NCBI RefSeq assembly: GCF_022695595.1
Contig: NZ_CP074380.1
Coordinates: 1,977,501 to 2,041,500, forward strand
Length of the DNA: 64,000 nt
Reading direction: 5' to 3'
Source of the DNA: Streptomyces sp. MST-110588
GTDB lineage: Bacteria; Actinomycetota; Actinomycetes; Streptomycetales; Streptomycetaceae
Shown here: piece by piece, positions 37,134 to 47,800 of the stretch
Layout: the number at the start of each line of letters is the position of its first letter
How positions within the stretch are numbered: position 1 is the first letter of the stretch
Translations under genes and position numbers: made by a program
The notes under the pieces: generated by a model
Database searches by the model: none
Told to the model about the DNA's origin: nothing
The model's input: only the letters and a program-made list of their open reading frames with translations

Positions 37134-37980
37134 TGGCCACGCCCACCTACCAGCCCCGCACCGACCAGGGCGGCAACGGCTGGCGCAATCCCCCCATCGG
37201 CGGCCCGGCGGCCGGCGGCGGACGGCGGCTCTCCCACGAGCCCCGGCCGGACGAGCGCCAGGCGGCGCCGGCCGGCCCCAAGCCGCAGCCCGGCTTCGGC
37301 CTGCGCGGCCCCGGCGCAGCCCGCACGTCCTGACCACCGAGTCCCTGGCCGCCCTGACGCTGCCGGTCGGTGACGACGGCGTGATCATCGGCATCGACCC
37401 GGAGAACCAGCCGGCGGTGCTGAGCCTGCTGCGGCCCAACCCCCTGGAAGTGGTGTTGGTCGGCAGCATGTGGATGGCCCAGGTGCTGGCGCTGCGTACG
37501 GTCGCCACCGGCGCGCGGGTCGCGGTGGAGACCGCCCGGCCGCCGGCCTGGGCCCAGATGGCGCAGGCCGCGGGCGGTGGCCAGCAGTGCGTCTCGGTGC
37601 ATGACGTACGGCAGATCGCGCCGCAGGGACCGTCGGTGTCCAGCCCGGTTCTGGTGGTCCGGGACATGGGCGCGCGCCCGCCGCGCAACCAGTTGGCACC
37701 CAGCCCCTGGCAGTCCGTCCTGACCGTGCTCCCCTTCCTGGGGCCTCGCTCGCCGCAGATGCTGGCCCGGGCGGACCTGGTGGGCCTGCAGCGGCTCTCT
37801 CCGGAGGAGGCCGAGGTCGTCACCCGCATCATGCATCTGCCGCCGCAGGTCGGCGGGGTGCTGCCGACCCTCAGCGACAACGCGATGCTCTGGTGCACGC
37901 GCGACAACCACCAGTTCGTGATGACCCAGCCCACCGAGGCGGAGACCGGCCTGCTGGGCGCCGCGCGACGGATGGACTGA
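37133..37980 (+). CDS. Conserved ESX-locus protein coupled to eccE, one apparent frameshift
   Basis: The 282-residue product is obtained by adding one C in the ccc at 37320-37322: a flexible, polar N-terminus (MATPTYQPRTDQGGNGW ... GFGLRGPGAA) then joins a folded domain HVLTTESLAALTLPVGDDG to the end ETGLLGAARRMD. The folded part has alternating beta strands and helices, with VVLVGSMWMAQVLALR and SPVLVVRDMG; I do not recognise a named family. As read, the frame stops after 66 residues. Coupled to eccE by a start/stop overlap and followed by a perfect-palindrome terminator, it is likely an accessory cytoplasmic ESX component. Confidence 0.78.
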
Positions 37981-38310
37981 CACCACCGGGCCGTCACGGC
38001 CCTGTCGCGGGCCGACGCCGGGGAACGGCCGCGGGCCGTTTACGCTACGGGCGCACCCCCGGGGGTGCGCCCGTTGGTGCGTCGAGAGACCTTTGATGAC
38101 GACATGACATCGGCTGCCGTTTGAGGCCGTCTCTTGATTAGGCTGTACGGAGAGCCGCAGGAGCACACTGGACGGCTGCCGATACGGGGATGGAGAGAGT
38201 TAAGTGTTGGGCCAACCCGGGGTGGTGTGTTCCGACGTCCGCTACATCCGATTGATCCGCCTGTATCCGGTCCTGCCGTTCAGGTGCGTTTCAGTACACC
38301 AGGAGGCACA
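37981..38310 (+). promoter_or_regulatory. 330-bp gap before the EspI-like gene
   Basis: This stretch holds the eccE-operon terminator (38047-38074), then a TAGGCT -10-like element at 38139-38144 about 170 bases before the next start, and a proper AGGAGG ribosome site at 38301-38306. No clear -35 was found. There is no good small ORF in it; the frame open across 38134-38310 reads as continuous with the next gene but lacks coding character. Confidence 0.4.
38047..38074 (+). terminator. Perfect 28-bp palindrome terminator
   Basis: acgggcgcaccccc and its exact complement meet with no spacer at 38060/38061. It lies 66 bases after the restored stop of the eccE-operon gene and is the probable end of that transcript. 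Confidence 0.8.
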
Positions 38311-41300
38311 GTGAACGAGCGGGAGGCTTTCCGCCCGGACGGGAACGATCCTGACGACGACCAGTCCGAGTTCGACCTGACCGGCGAGTTCAAGATCGAC
38401 TTCGCTGCGCCGGCCTGGTACACGAGCAGCGACACCAACGGTGGTGGCTCGGGCGCGAGCGCCGCGGCGCCGCCCGCCGGTCCCGCCGCCTCCACTCCCC
38501 CTGCGTCTCCCGCACCCGCTCCCGCCACCTCGTCCGCCCCGCCGCCCACAGGCGCTCCGTTGGGCGCCGCGCCCGTACAGGGCGCCCCGGAGGCCCCGCA
38601 GGGCGCGCCCGCGCCGGTGACCGCGGCTCCGGGCGCTCCGGGCGCTCCGGGCGCTCCGGTCCCCGCGGCACCCGCTCCCGCTCCCGCTCCCGCCGATGGC
38701 GTCGCGCCGCCCGGATTCCCGACGCTGCGGCCCAGCGACGGCGGTACGGACGCCGGCGCCGCTCCGGCGCAGAACGCGGCGACGCCCGCCGCCCCGGAAC
38801 AGGAGACAGCCGCCGGAGCCGGGACCACACCGCCCGAGTCCGCGCCGGCCGAAGCCGCGCCGTCCGAAGCCGGGTCCGGCCCCTCGGACGCCGCGGCCGG
38901 ATCCGCGGACGCCGGCAACGTCCGTACGGGCACGGGGGTCGACCCGTCGGCCTCGCTGTGGGACGACGACGACTCCGAGCCCGAACCGGCGCCCACCTCC
39001 GCACCGGCGCCCGCGGACGGGACCTCCGCGCCCGCCCCGGTGGCCGAACCGCAGGCGGAGGCCGGCGGTACCGCCGCTCCGGCCGCCGAGCCCGTGGCGG
39101 CGCCGCCCGCCGCGCCCGCGCCTCCCCTGCCCGAGGCCGGTGCGCCCGGCGCCGAGGCCGGTGCGCCTGCCGCCGCGCCGCAGGCCCCTCAGCAGCAGCC
39201 GCCCGCCCAGCCGCAACAGGCCCAGCAGCCCCAAGCGGAGCAGCAGCCTCAGCAGGCCCAGCAGCCCCAGGCCGGTACGCCGCAGCAGGGCTCGCCTTGG
39301 GCCGCCGCCGGGCAGCAGCAGGCCGCGCCCATGCCCGAGGGACTTCCGCCGCTGCCGCCGGAGTTCCAGCCGGCGGACCCGCAGGTGGCCCAGGCGCCTC
39401 AGCAGCAACAACCGCAGCCGCAGGACCAGTACGGGCAGCAGGCCCCGTACGGGCAGCAGGGCTTCCCCTCCCCGCAGGGCCAGCAGCCGTACCCGGCGCA
39501 GGCCGGCCAGCCGCAGGCGATGCCGCAGCAGGCCCCGCCCGCGCCGCAGCACGGCGGTTACGCCCCGCAGCAGCCCCAGGTCGCCCCGCAGCCCCAGCAG
39601 CCCGCCCCCGCTCAGGCCGGTTACGGCTACCCCCAGCCCGCGTACGGCTATCCGCAGCAGCCCGCACAGGGCGGCGCTCCGGTGCCGCAGCAGGCGCCCG
39701 GCCCGGAGGCGGCGGCCTACCCCAACTCCGGCCCGCAGCCCGCGTACGGCTACCCGCAGGGCTACGACAACGCCCCGCAGCAGCCCGTCCAGGGCTACCC
39801 GCAGCAGGGCGTACCGAACGCCGCCCACCCGGCCGCCCCGCAGGACGCATACGGGCAGCACCACGCGTACGGCCAGCAGGACGCGTACGGACAACAGCAC
39901 GCAGCGCAGGCCCAGCAGGCACAACAGCCCCAGCAGGGGCAGCAGATGCCGCCGCAGCAGGCCCAGCAACAGGCCCAGCAGGCACATCAGGCCCAGCAGC
40001 AGCCCCAGCCACAGGCCGCCGCCCAGCCGCTTCCCCAGCAGGCTCAACAGCCGCAGCAGCCCCAGCAGTTCGCCCCTCAGGCGCCCGCCCCCCTGCCGGT
40101 GCAGCCCGGTGACCCCCACGCCGCGAACTACGCGTCGTACTCGCAGCCGGGTCAGCCGCAGCAACAGCAGCGGGCCGCCCCCGGCGCGCCGCTGGGCTAC
40201 AGCGCCGCCGTGGAGCTGACCTCGGACCGGCTGCTGCGCAACCAACCCAAGAAGCGCAAGCCGGGCGCCAACGCCCAGCCCTCCCGCTTCAAGCTGGGTG
40301 CCAAGAAGGAGGAGGCGGAGCGCCAGCGCAAGCTGGAGCTGATCCGTACGCCCGTGATGTCGTGCTACCGGATCGCGGTCATCAGCCTCAAGGGCGGCGT
40401 CGGCAAGACCACGACGACCACGGCCCTGGGCGCGACGCTGGCCTCGGAGCGGCAGGACAAGATCCTGGCGATCGACGCCAACCCGGACGCCGGCACGCTC
40501 GGCCGCCGGGTGCGCCGGGAGACCGGTGCGACCATCCGTGACCTGGTGCAGGCGATCCCGCACCTGCACAGCTACATGGACATCCGCCGGTTCACCTCGC
40601 AGGCGCCCTCCGGCCTGGAGATCCTGGCCAACGACGTGGACCCGGCGGTCTCCACGACCTTCAACGACGAGGACTACCGCCGCGCCATCGACGTCCTGGG
40701 GAACCAGTACCCGATCATCCTCACCGACTCGGGCACCGGCCTCCTGTACAGCGCGATGCGCGGCGTGCTGGACCTCGCCGACCAGTTGATCATCATCTCC
40801 ACCCCGTCCGTGGACGGCGCGAGCAGCGCCAGTACGACCCTGGACTGGCTCTCCGCGCACGGCTACGCCGACCTGGTGCAGCGCGGTATCACCGTCATCT
40901 CCGGGGTCCGCGAGACCGGCAAGATGATCAAGATCGACGACATCGTGTCGCACTTCGAGACCCGCTGCCGCGGCGTGGTGGTGGTGCCGTTCGACGAGCA
41001 CCTGGCCGCCGGTGCCGAGGTGGACCTGGACATGATGCGGCCCAAGACGCGCGAGGCGTACTTCAACCTCTCCGCCCTGGTGGCCGAGGACTTCTCCCGT
41101 ACGCAGCAGGCACAGGGCGCATGGTCCGGCGACCCGAACGCGGCGCAGCCGCAGCAGGGGGCCCCGCAGGTCCAGGCTCAGGGCCAGGTCCCGGGCCAGG
41201 GCCAGGCGCCGGCCGGCCCGTACGCCCAGCCGTACCCGCAGCAGCAGCCCTATCCGCAGCAGCCGGGGCAGGACGGCGCACAGGGCCCGTACGGACAGCC

Positions 41301-41475
41301 CGGCCAGCAGGGGCAGCCGCCCGTCGGCTACCCGCCGCAGCAGGGCGGCTGGACCCAGCAGCCCGCCCAGCAGCCGCCGGCCAACTGGCAGCAGCCGCCC
41401 GCTCCGGACGCCCCTGCCCAGCCGGAGCAGCCGGGCCTCCACCCGGGCTGGCAGCAGCAGCCTCCGCCGCAGTGA
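38311..41475 (+). CDS. EspI-like protein: Pro/Gln/Ala-rich region plus MinD/ParA-type ATPase
   Basis: From GTG 38311 (AGGAGG 4 bases upstream) the protein has 1,054 residues. A short acidic start ([12 protein letters not shown]) leads to about 600 residues of Pro/Ala/Gln/Gly low complexity with many PQQ and YGQQ units. The C-terminal 350 residues are a ParA/MinD-type ATPase: [11 protein letters not shown] at 692-702 (deviant Walker A, both lysines present), [15 protein letters not shown], and LTDSGTGL as the switch region, then another Gln/Pro-rich tail. Mycobacterial EspI has the same two-part plan and adjusts ESX-1 activity to ATP. It ends at a bidirectional palindrome terminator. In older Streptomyces annotation such proteins are called ATP/GTP-binding proteins. 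Confidence 0.85.
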   Translation: MNEREAFRPDGNDPDDDQSEFDLTGEFKIDFAAPAWYTSSDTNGGGSGASAAAPPAGPAASTPPASPAPAPATSSAPPPTGAPLGAAPVQGAPEAPQGAPAPVTAAPGAPGAPGAPVPAAPAPAPAPADGVAPPGFPTLRPSDGGTDAGAAPAQNAATPAAPEQETAAGAGTTPPESAPAEAAPSEAGSGPSDAAAGSADAGNVRTGTGVDPSASLWDDDDSEPEPAPTSAPAPADGTSAPAPVAEPQAEAGGTAAPAAEPVAAPPAAPAPPLPEAGAPGAEAGAPAAAPQAPQQQPPAQPQQAQQPQAEQQPQQAQQPQAGTPQQGSPWAAAGQQQAAPMPEGLPPLPPEFQPADPQVAQAPQQQQPQPQDQYGQQAPYGQQGFPSPQGQQPYPAQAGQPQAMPQQAPPAPQHGGYAPQQPQVAPQPQQPAPAQAGYGYPQPAYGYPQQPAQGGAPVPQQAPGPEAAAYPNSGPQPAYGYPQGYDNAPQQPVQGYPQQGVPNAAHPAAPQDAYGQHHAYGQQDAYGQQHAAQAQQAQQPQQGQQMPPQQAQQQAQQAHQAQQQPQPQAAAQPLPQQAQQPQQPQQFAPQAPAPLPVQPGDPHAANYASYSQPGQPQQQQRAAPGAPLGYSAAVELTSDRLLRNQPKKRKPGANAQPSRFKLGAKKEEAERQRKLELIRTPVMSCYRIAVISLKGGVGKTTTTTALGATLASERQDKILAIDANPDAGTLGRRVRRETGATIRDLVQAIPHLHSYMDIRRFTSQAPSGLEILANDVDPAVSTTFNDEDYRRAIDVLGNQYPIILTDSGTGLLYSAMRGVLDLADQLIIISTPSVDGASSASTTLDWLSAHGYADLVQRGITVISGVRETGKMIKIDDIVSHFETRCRGVVVVPFDEHLAAGAEVDLDMMRPKTREAYFNLSALVAEDFSRTQQAQGAWSGDPNAAQPQQGAPQVQAQGQVPGQGQAPAGPYAQPYPQQQPYPQQPGQDGAQGPYGQPGQQGQPPVGYPPQQGGWTQQPAQQPPANWQQPPAPDAPAQPEQPGLHPGWQQQPPPQ

Positions 41476-41490
41476 GCGCACGGCGGCGGT

Positions 41491-41544
41491 GAGCACAACG
41501 GGAAGGGCCCGGCACCTAGGTGCCGGGCCCTTCCCGTTGTGCTC
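41491..41544. terminator. Perfect 54-bp palindrome, bidirectional terminator
   Basis: Two 27-base arms are exact reverse complements with no spacer (centre at cctagg, 41515-41520). It fills the gap between the convergent EspI-like gene and ribF, and can terminate both transcripts and mark the end of the ESX locus. Confidence 0.85.
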
Positions 41545-41567
41545 CTCCGGCTTTCCGGGCCGGCCGG

Positions 41568-42518
41568 TCAGCTCCCGGCCGGGCCGATCAGTTCGCGGGT
41601 CCGCTTCACGTCGTCCGCCATCTGCTCCAGCAGCCCGTCCAGCGTCTCGAACGTCTCCTGTCCGCGCAGCCGGGTGACGAACTCCACGGCCACGTGCAGT
41701 CCATACAGGTCCAGGCCGACGCGGTCGACGGCATACGCCTCGACCGTACGGCTCTTGCCGTCGAACTGCGGGTTGGTGCCGACGGAGATCGCCGCGGGCA
41801 TCGCCTCGCCGTTGACGTGCAGCCGGCCCGCGTACACACCGTCGGCCGGGATCGCGGTGTGCGGCAGGGTCTCCACGTTCGCCGTCGGGAAGCCCAGCTC
41901 CCGGCCGCGCTGTGCGCCTCGTACGACCACGCCCTCGACCCGGTGCGGCCGGCCGAGCACCTCCATGGCGCCCGCCACGTCACCGTCGGCGACCAGCCGC
42001 CGGGTCAGCGTGGAGGAGAACGGCTCGCCGCCGCCCGCCCGGCCGGACTCGTACAGGTCGATCACCTCGACCTCGTAGTCGTAGGTCCTGCCCAGTTCGG
42101 CCAGGGTCTCCACGGTGCCCGCCGCCCGGTGCCCGAAGCGGAAGTTGGGGCCCTCCACGACGACCTTGGCGTGCAGCTTGTCCACCAGCGCCTTGACCAC
42201 GAAGTCGGCCGGCTCCAGCCGGGAGAACTCCTTGGTGAAGGGGAGGATCAGTACGGCGTCCACGCCGAGGTCGGCCATCAGCTCCGCGCGCCGGTGGTGC
42301 GGGGCGAGCAGCGGCGGGTGGGTGCCGGGCCGTACGACCTCGCTGGGATGCGGGTCGAAGGTGACGACCACGGCCGGTATGCCCAGCTCGCGGGCGCGCT
42401 CCACCGCCTTGCCGATGATCAGTTGGTGCCCGCGGTGCACGCCGTCGTAGGAGCCGATGGTGACGACGCTGCGCCCCCAGCCCTCGGGGATGTCCTCCAA
42501 GCCACGCCAGCGCTGCAC
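41568..42518 (-). CDS. ribF: Bifunctional riboflavin kinase/FAD synthetase
   Basis: RibF converts riboflavin to FMN and then FAD. The 316-residue protein has the N-terminal adenylyltransferase domain (VTIGSYDGVHRGHQLII, the nucleotidyltransferase HxGH-type motif; later EGPNFRFGHRAAG) and the C-terminal riboflavin kinase domain (RVEGVVVRGAQRGRELGFPTAN ... GVYAGRL, TNPQFDGKSRTVEAY). GTG 42518 follows GAGGAG; the open frame extends 15 codons upstream. It lies 356 bp after truB, with a terminator between, so it has its own promoter. Confidence 0.95.
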   Translation of the reverse strand: MQRWRGLEDIPEGWGRSVVTIGSYDGVHRGHQLIIGKAVERARELGIPAVVVTFDPHPSEVVRPGTHPPLLAPHHRRAELMADLGVDAVLILPFTKEFSRLEPADFVVKALVDKLHAKVVVEGPNFRFGHRAAGTVETLAELGRTYDYEVEVIDLYESGRAGGGEPFSSTLTRRLVADGDVAGAMEVLGRPHRVEGVVVRGAQRGRELGFPTANVETLPHTAIPADGVYAGRLHVNGEAMPAAISVGTNPQFDGKSRTVEAYAVDRVGLDLYGLHVAVEFVTRLRGQETFETLDGLLEQMADDVKRTRELIGPAGS

Positions 42519-42874
42519 TGTGCCCGCTCCTCGCCCGAACTCTTGTCTGTCCATTGCGCCCATTGCGCCATTCCGGCCGTACGCAGGTCTAAGAGTGCCA
42601 TGCCGTCAGGACGGGTTCGCGCGAAGGGTGGCCCCGTCCCGTGTTGTGTACAGCACCTGACCGTGTCCCTCCCGGACGGGCCGCGGGGCGAAAGCGCCCC
42701 CGTCCGCGCCCGTGGTTCACTCCGAGCGCCTGCCCGATGGGGTGAATCCAGGGCTTCGAACGGATAGAGACAGACCAGGGGGCAACGAGGGGGATCGTGG
42801 AACGCGGGCTCCTCCGGGGCGGAGGGCCCGCGCTCCACGGTGTGTCCGAGGGACCCGGCGAACCTCAGGGGCCG
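42519..42874 (-). promoter_or_regulatory. 356-bp truB-ribF gap
   Basis: The gap holds the truB terminator (42796-42839) and must contain the ribF promoter. A near-dyad gtgttg-tgta-cagcac lies at 42639-42654, but no clear -35/-10 pair was found. No conserved FMN-riboswitch fold was recognised and no small gene is supported. Confidence 0.35.
42796..42839 (-). terminator. Terminator of the rimP-truB cluster
   Basis: An interrupted hairpin: cgtgga/tccacg outside, cgcgggc/gcccgcg in the middle, cctcc/ggagg at the tip, with single-base bulges and a ggggc loop. It starts 36 bases after the truB stop. Confidence 0.75.
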
Positions 42875-43840
42875 TTACGGCGCGAAGACGGCCAGGCTCT
42901 TGGCCCTGCCGCCCTGGTTCTCCAGCAGCGCCAGGAACGTCCCGTCCGGCCCGAAGGCCGCGACCGGCCCGCCGCCTTCGAACAGCGGCATCGGGACCCG
43001 CGCCCCGTTCATCAGCAGCCGCGCCTGGTCCGCGGTCACCTCCCAGCGGGTGAAGGCCGCGCTCGCCGCCTCCCCGATGGGCATGACCGGCAGCCCGCCG
43101 CCCGCCTCGTCGTCGACGGCGGCCTGCAAGTCCTCCAGTGTGCGGGCCTGGTCGAGCTTGTACGGGCCCACGCGGGTGCGCCGCAGCGCGGTCAGGTGCC
43201 CGCCGACGCCGAGCGCCGCGCCCAGGTCGCGGGCGAGCGCGCGGATGTAGGTACCGGAGGAGCACTCCACGGAGACCAGCAGGTCCGTGACGGGGGTGCC
43301 GTCCTCGGCCTCGGTCTCGTGCACCGAGTGCACCACGAACGAGGAGACGGTGACCGGCCGGGCCGGGATCTCCACGTCCTCGCCGTCCCGTACCCGGGAG
43401 TACGACCGCTTGCCGTCGATCTTGATGGCGCTGACCTTGGACGGCACCTGCATGATCGCGCCGGTCAGCTCCGCGACGCCCGCGTCGACGGCCTCCCGGG
43501 CGATGCCGTGCGCCGCCCGGGACGCGGTGATCTCGCCCTCGGCGTCGTCGGTGACGCTCTGCTGCCCGAGCCGGATCGTGCCGACGTACTCCTTCTCCGT
43601 CAGCGCGAGGTGGCCCAGCAGCTTGGTGGCCCGCTCGATGCCCAGGACCAGGACGCCGGTCGCCATCGGGTCGAGCGTGCCGGCGTGCCCGACCCGGCGG
43701 GTGCGGGCCATGCCGCGGGTCTTGGCCACGACGTCGTGCGAAGTGAAGCCGGACGGCTTGTCGACGATGACCAGGCCGTCCGGCGTCCCCCCTGCGCGGC
43801 GCGCCTCCGGGCGCTTCGCACGGGTGTTCTTGCCCTTCAT
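42875..43840 (-). CDS. truB: tRNA pseudouridine(55) synthase
   Basis: TruB makes pseudouridine-55 in the T-loop of tRNAs and also helps tRNA folding. The 321 residues include GLVIVDKPSGFTSHDVV near 22-38, the catalytic HAGTLDPMATG with Asp57, KEYVGTIRLG, and the later SSGTYIRALARDLG block. ATG 43840 overlaps the rbfA stop (ATGA), so the two genes are translationally coupled. Length is standard for actinobacteria. Confidence 0.97.
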   Translation of the reverse strand: MKGKNTRAKRPEARRAGGTPDGLVIVDKPSGFTSHDVVAKTRGMARTRRVGHAGTLDPMATGVLVLGIERATKLLGHLALTEKEYVGTIRLGQQSVTDDAEGEITASRAAHGIAREAVDAGVAELTGAIMQVPSKVSAIKIDGKRSYSRVRDGEDVEIPARPVTVSSFVVHSVHETEAEDGTPVTDLLVSVECSSGTYIRALARDLGAALGVGGHLTALRRTRVGPYKLDQARTLEDLQAAVDDEAGGGLPVMPIGEAASAAFTRWEVTADQARLLMNGARVPMPLFEGGGPVAAFGPDGTFLALLENQGGRAKSLAVFAP

Positions 43841-44307
43841 TCCGCGGCGGTCCCCTTGTCGGCACCGTCGCCGTCCTCGGCGGCGTCACCGGGCTTGCGG
43901 TACGGGTCCGCGTCCCCGGCGTACGTCGCGCCCGAGGACACCTCGCGCACCTTGGCGTCCGAGGCCCGTGCCCGGTCGAGCAGGTCCTCGATGGTCTTGG
44001 CGTTCTCCGGCAGGGCGTCCGCCACGAAGGTCAGGGTGGGGGTGAACTTCACGCCCGCCGCCGCCCCGACCGCCGAGCGCAGTACGCCCTTGGCGCTCTC
44101 CAGCCCGGCTGCCGCGTTCGCCCGGTCCTCGTCGTCGCCGTAGACCGTGTAGAAGACCGTCGCCTCCCGCAGGTCGCCGGTGACACGGGTGTCCGTGATG
44201 GTCACGTGCGTGCCCAGCCGCGGGTCCTTGACACCGCGCTGCAGCTTTTGAGCGACCACCTCCCGGATGAGGTCCGCCAGCTTCTTCGCCCGCGCATTGT
44301 CGGCCAC
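43837..44307 (-). CDS. rbfA: 30S ribosome-binding factor A
   Basis: RbfA helps mature the 5' end of 16S rRNA and the 30S subunit, especially in the cold. The 156-residue protein shows the KH-type fold signature (KKLADLIREVVAQKLQRGVKDPRLG, HVTITDTRVTGDLREATVFY) and GVKFTPTLTFVAD, with an acidic 40-residue actinobacterial tail. It overlaps truB by ATGA and follows the DUF503 gene by 54 bases. Confidence 0.95.
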   Translation of the reverse strand: MADNARAKKLADLIREVVAQKLQRGVKDPRLGTHVTITDTRVTGDLREATVFYTVYGDDEDRANAAAGLESAKGVLRSAVGAAAGVKFTPTLTFVADALPENAKTIEDLLDRARASDAKVREVSSGATYAGDADPYRKPGDAAEDGDGADKGTAAE

Positions 44308-44361
44308 TGGTCCGTCTCCTTCTTGTCTTCCACAATTGTGCTCTTGGCGGCGGCGACGCGC

Positions 44362-44658
44362 TCAGTCGTCGTCATCGCCGTGGAACCGCCGCCGTACCGA
44401 CAGCAGCTCCACCTCCGGACGTGCGGCGACCAGGCGCTCGCAGCGGTCCAGGATGTCGGTGAGGTGTCCGGCGTCCCCGGACACCGCCGCCAGGCCGATG
44501 ACGGCCCTGCGGTAGAGATCCTGTTCCCCGACCTCCGCCACGCTCACCGCGTACTTGCGGTGCAGCTCGGCGACGATCGGGCGGACGACGGAACGCTTCT
44601 CCTTCAGCGACCGTACGTCGCCGAGGAGCAGGTCGAAGGACAGTGTCCCTACGTACAT
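44362..44658 (-). CDS. DUF503 family protein
   Basis: A 98-residue YlxP-type protein (MYVGTLSFDLLLGDVRSLKEKR, then HRKYAVSVAEVGEQDLYRRA). The family always sits between infB and rbfA in Gram-positive bacteria and is thought to act in ribosome assembly or RNA binding, but no biochemical role is settled. Its position here, between infB and rbfA, is canonical. The start ATG lies about 180 bases past the infB stop, with the infB hairpin in between. Confidence 0.9.
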   Translation of the reverse strand: MYVGTLSFDLLLGDVRSLKEKRSVVRPIVAELHRKYAVSVAEVGEQDLYRRAVIGLAAVSGDAGHLTDILDRCERLVAARPEVELLSVRRRFHGDDDD

Positions 44659-44735
44659 ATATGACGGGTAAAGCCACCCGGGGGGCCTTGGCTGCGCATG
44701 CGGTGTACATGCCTTTTGAACCGTACACGCAACGG

Positions 44736-44778
44736 CCGGGGCCGATCGACGGAAATATGATCCGCCGACCGGCCCCGG
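44736..44778 (-). terminator. Imperfect hairpin after infB
   Basis: ccggggccg (44736-44744) pairs with cggccccgg (44770-44778) and the stem continues inward with two mismatches to gga/tcc around an aatatga loop, about 18 pairs in all. It lies 62 bases beyond the infB stop codon. Since downstream genes of the cluster follow, it may attenuate rather than end transcription. Confidence 0.6.
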
Positions 44779-44839
44779 ACGCTTGCGACCCGATCAGGCC
44801 GCGGCCGGGCCGTGGTGCGGCCCGACCTGGCTGAGCGCG

Positions 44840-47800
44840 TCAGCCGCGCGGCTTCTCGCGCATCTCGTACGTCGCGATGACGTCGTCGACCTTGATGTCG
44901 TTGAAGTTCCCGAGGTTGATACCACCCTCGAAGCCCTCGCGGATCTCGGTGACGTCGTCCTTGAAGCGACGCAGACCGGCGATGGTGAGGTCCTCCGCGA
45001 CGACCTTGCCGTCGCGGATGAGGCGCGCCTTGGTGTTGCGCTTGACCTCGCCGGAGCGGATGAGGACACCCGCGATGTTGCCGAGCTTGGAGGAGCGGAA
45101 GACCTCGCGGATCTCCGCGGTGCCCAGCTCCACCTCCTCGTACTCCGGCTTGAGCATGCCCTTGAGGGCCGCCTCGATCTCCTCGATCGCCTGGTAGATG
45201 ACCGAGTAGTACCGGACGTCGACGCCCTCGCGCTCGGCCATCTGCGTGGCACGCCCCTCGGCGCGCACGTTGAAGCCGATGACGATCGCGTCGGAGCCGG
45301 ACGCCAGGTTGATGTCGGACTCGGTGACCGCACCCACGCCGCGGTGCAGCACGCGGATGTCGACCTCCTCGCCGACGTCGAGCTGGAGCAGCGAGGACTC
45401 CAGGGCCTCCACCGAACCGGACGCGTCGCCCTTGATGATGAGGTTGAGCTGCTGCACCTCGCCGGCCTTGAGCACCTTGTCCAGGTCCTCCAGGGACACC
45501 CGGCGGGTGCGCTTGGCGAACGCGGCGTTGCGCTCACGGGCGGCACGCTTCTCGGCGATCTGACGGGCCGTACGGTCCTCGTCGACGACCAGGAAGTTGT
45601 CGCCGGCGCCCGGGACGTTGGTCAGACCCAGGACCAGGACGGGGGTCGAGGGACCCGCTTCCTCGACGTTGTTGCCCTTGTCGTCGAGCATCGCCCGGAC
45701 CCGGCCGTACGCGTCACCGGCGACCATCGTGTCACCGACGCGCAGGGTGCCGCGCTGGACGAGCACGGTGGCCACGGCGCCGCGGCCACGGTCGAGGTGG
45801 GCCTCGATCGCGATGCCCTGCGCGTCCTGCTCCGCGTTGGCGCGCAGGTCGAGCGAGGCGTCCGCGGTCAGGATCACGGCCTCAAGGAGCTGGTCGATGT
45901 TCAGACCCTGGCGGGCGGAGATGTCGACGAACATCGTGTCGCCGCCGTATTCCTCGGCCACCAGGCCGAACTCGGTGAGCTGGCCGCGCACCTTGGTCGG
46001 GTCCGCGCCCTCGACGTCGATCTTGTTGACCGCGACCACGATCGGCACGTCGGCCGCCTTGGCGTGGTTCAGCGCCTCGATCGTCTGCGGCATCACACCG
46101 TCGTTGGCCGCCACCACGAGGATCGCGATGTCGGTCGACTTGGCACCACGGGCACGCATGGCGGTGAACGCCTCGTGACCCGGGGTGTCGATGAAGGTGA
46201 TCCTGCGCTCTTCGTCGTTGACCTGGGTGGAGACCTGGTACGCGCCGATGTGCTGGGTGATGCCGCCGGCCTCGCCCGCCACCACGTTGGTCTTGCGGAT
46301 GGCGTCCAGCAGTCGCGTCTTACCGTGGTCGACGTGACCCATGACGGTCACCACCGGCGGACGCGCGACGAGCATCTCCTCGCCGCCCTCGTTCTCGCCG
46401 AAGTCGATGTCGAAGGACTCCAGCAGCTCGCGGTCCTCCTCCTCCGGGCTGACGATCTCGACGGTGTAGTTCATCTCCTGGCCGAGCAGCTCCAGCGTCT
46501 CGTCGGAGACCGACTGCGTCGCGGTGACCATCTCACCCAGGTTCAGCATGACCTGGACGAGCGACGCCGGGTTGGCGTTGATCTTCTCCGCGAAGTCCGT
46601 CAGCGAGGCACCACGCGACAGCCGGACCGTCTGGCCGTTGCCGCGCGGCAGCATGACGCCGCCCACCGACGGGGCCTGCATGGCCTCGTACTCCTGGCGC
46701 CGCTGGCGCTTGGACTTGCGGCCACGGCGCGCCGGGCCGCCGGGACGGCCGAAGGCGCCCTGCGTACCGCCACGGCCACCGGGACCGCCCGGACGGCCGC
46801 CGAAACCGGGACGGCCGCCGAAGCCGCCGCCACCGCCGCCGGGGCCACCGCCACCGGGACGGCCGGCGAAGCCGCCGCCACCACCGGGACGACCGCCGCC
46901 ACCGCCGGGACGGCCGGCGAAGCCGCCGCCACCGGGACGACCGGCACCGCCGCCGGGACGGCCCGCGCCGCCCGGACCGCGACCGCCGCCCGGACCCGGA
47001 CGCGGACCCGCGGCCGGGCTCTTGGGCATCATGCCCGGGTTGGGACGGTTACCGCCGGGACGGGGACCGCCCTGGCCCGCGCCCTGCGGACGGGGCATGC
47101 CGCCCGGAGTGGGACGGTTGCCGCCGGGAGCCTGCGGACGGGGACCGGGACCGCCCTGGCCGGCGCCCTGCGGACGCGGGCCGGGACCACCCTGGCCACC
47201 GGGGCGCGGCGCGCCGCCGGGCCGGGGGCCTGCGGACGGGCCATGCCGGTGGAGCCGCTGGAGGTGAAGGGGTTGTTGCCCGGACGGGGGCCGGCGGGAC
47301 GGTTGCCGCCGGGGCGCGGGGCACCCTGGCGCTCACCGCCGGGACGCGGCGCGTTGCCGCGGCCCTGGCCGCCCTGGCCCTGGCCGCCGGAGGCCGGACG
47401 GCCCGGACGCGGGCCGGGGGTGGCACCGGAACGGGGCGCGGCCGGGGCCGACGGCGGAGCCTGGAACTCGGGCTGCGCGGGGGCGGCCGGAGCGGGCTTG
47501 GGCGCCGGGGCCTTGGGGCCGGGCGTGGGGCGCGGGCCCGGAGCCGGGACCGCGGAGGGGGTGCTGCTCTTGGGTGCCTCGGGGGCCTGCGGCGCCTCGG
47601 GGGCGCCGGGGCCACCGGCGCGGGGCCCGGCTTGGGGGCGCCCGGCTTCGGGGCGGCGGGGCGCTCGCCCGCTGCCTTGGCGGCACGGGCGGGGCCGCCG
47701 GCCTGCGCCGGGGAGGGCGCGGACGGCTTCGCGGGGACGGTGCCGCCTTGCGCGGCGCCGAGGGCTTGCCGGCGGCACGGCCGTTGCCGTTGCCTGCCTG

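Noticed and set aside
10731..41475. A mobile island with integrase and att sites around the ESX locus
   Set aside because: No integrase, transposase, tRNA gene or flanking direct repeats seen; ESX in this neighbourhood is common to Streptomyces.
38242..41496. A 1,084-residue minus-strand frame opposite the EspI-like gene
   Set aside because: Leu/Arg/Gly-rich mirror of the low-complexity region; no start context or motif.
42519..42874. FMN riboswitch before ribF
   Set aside because: The conserved RFN-element blocks were not found; the gap holds a terminator and ordinary GC-rich sequence.
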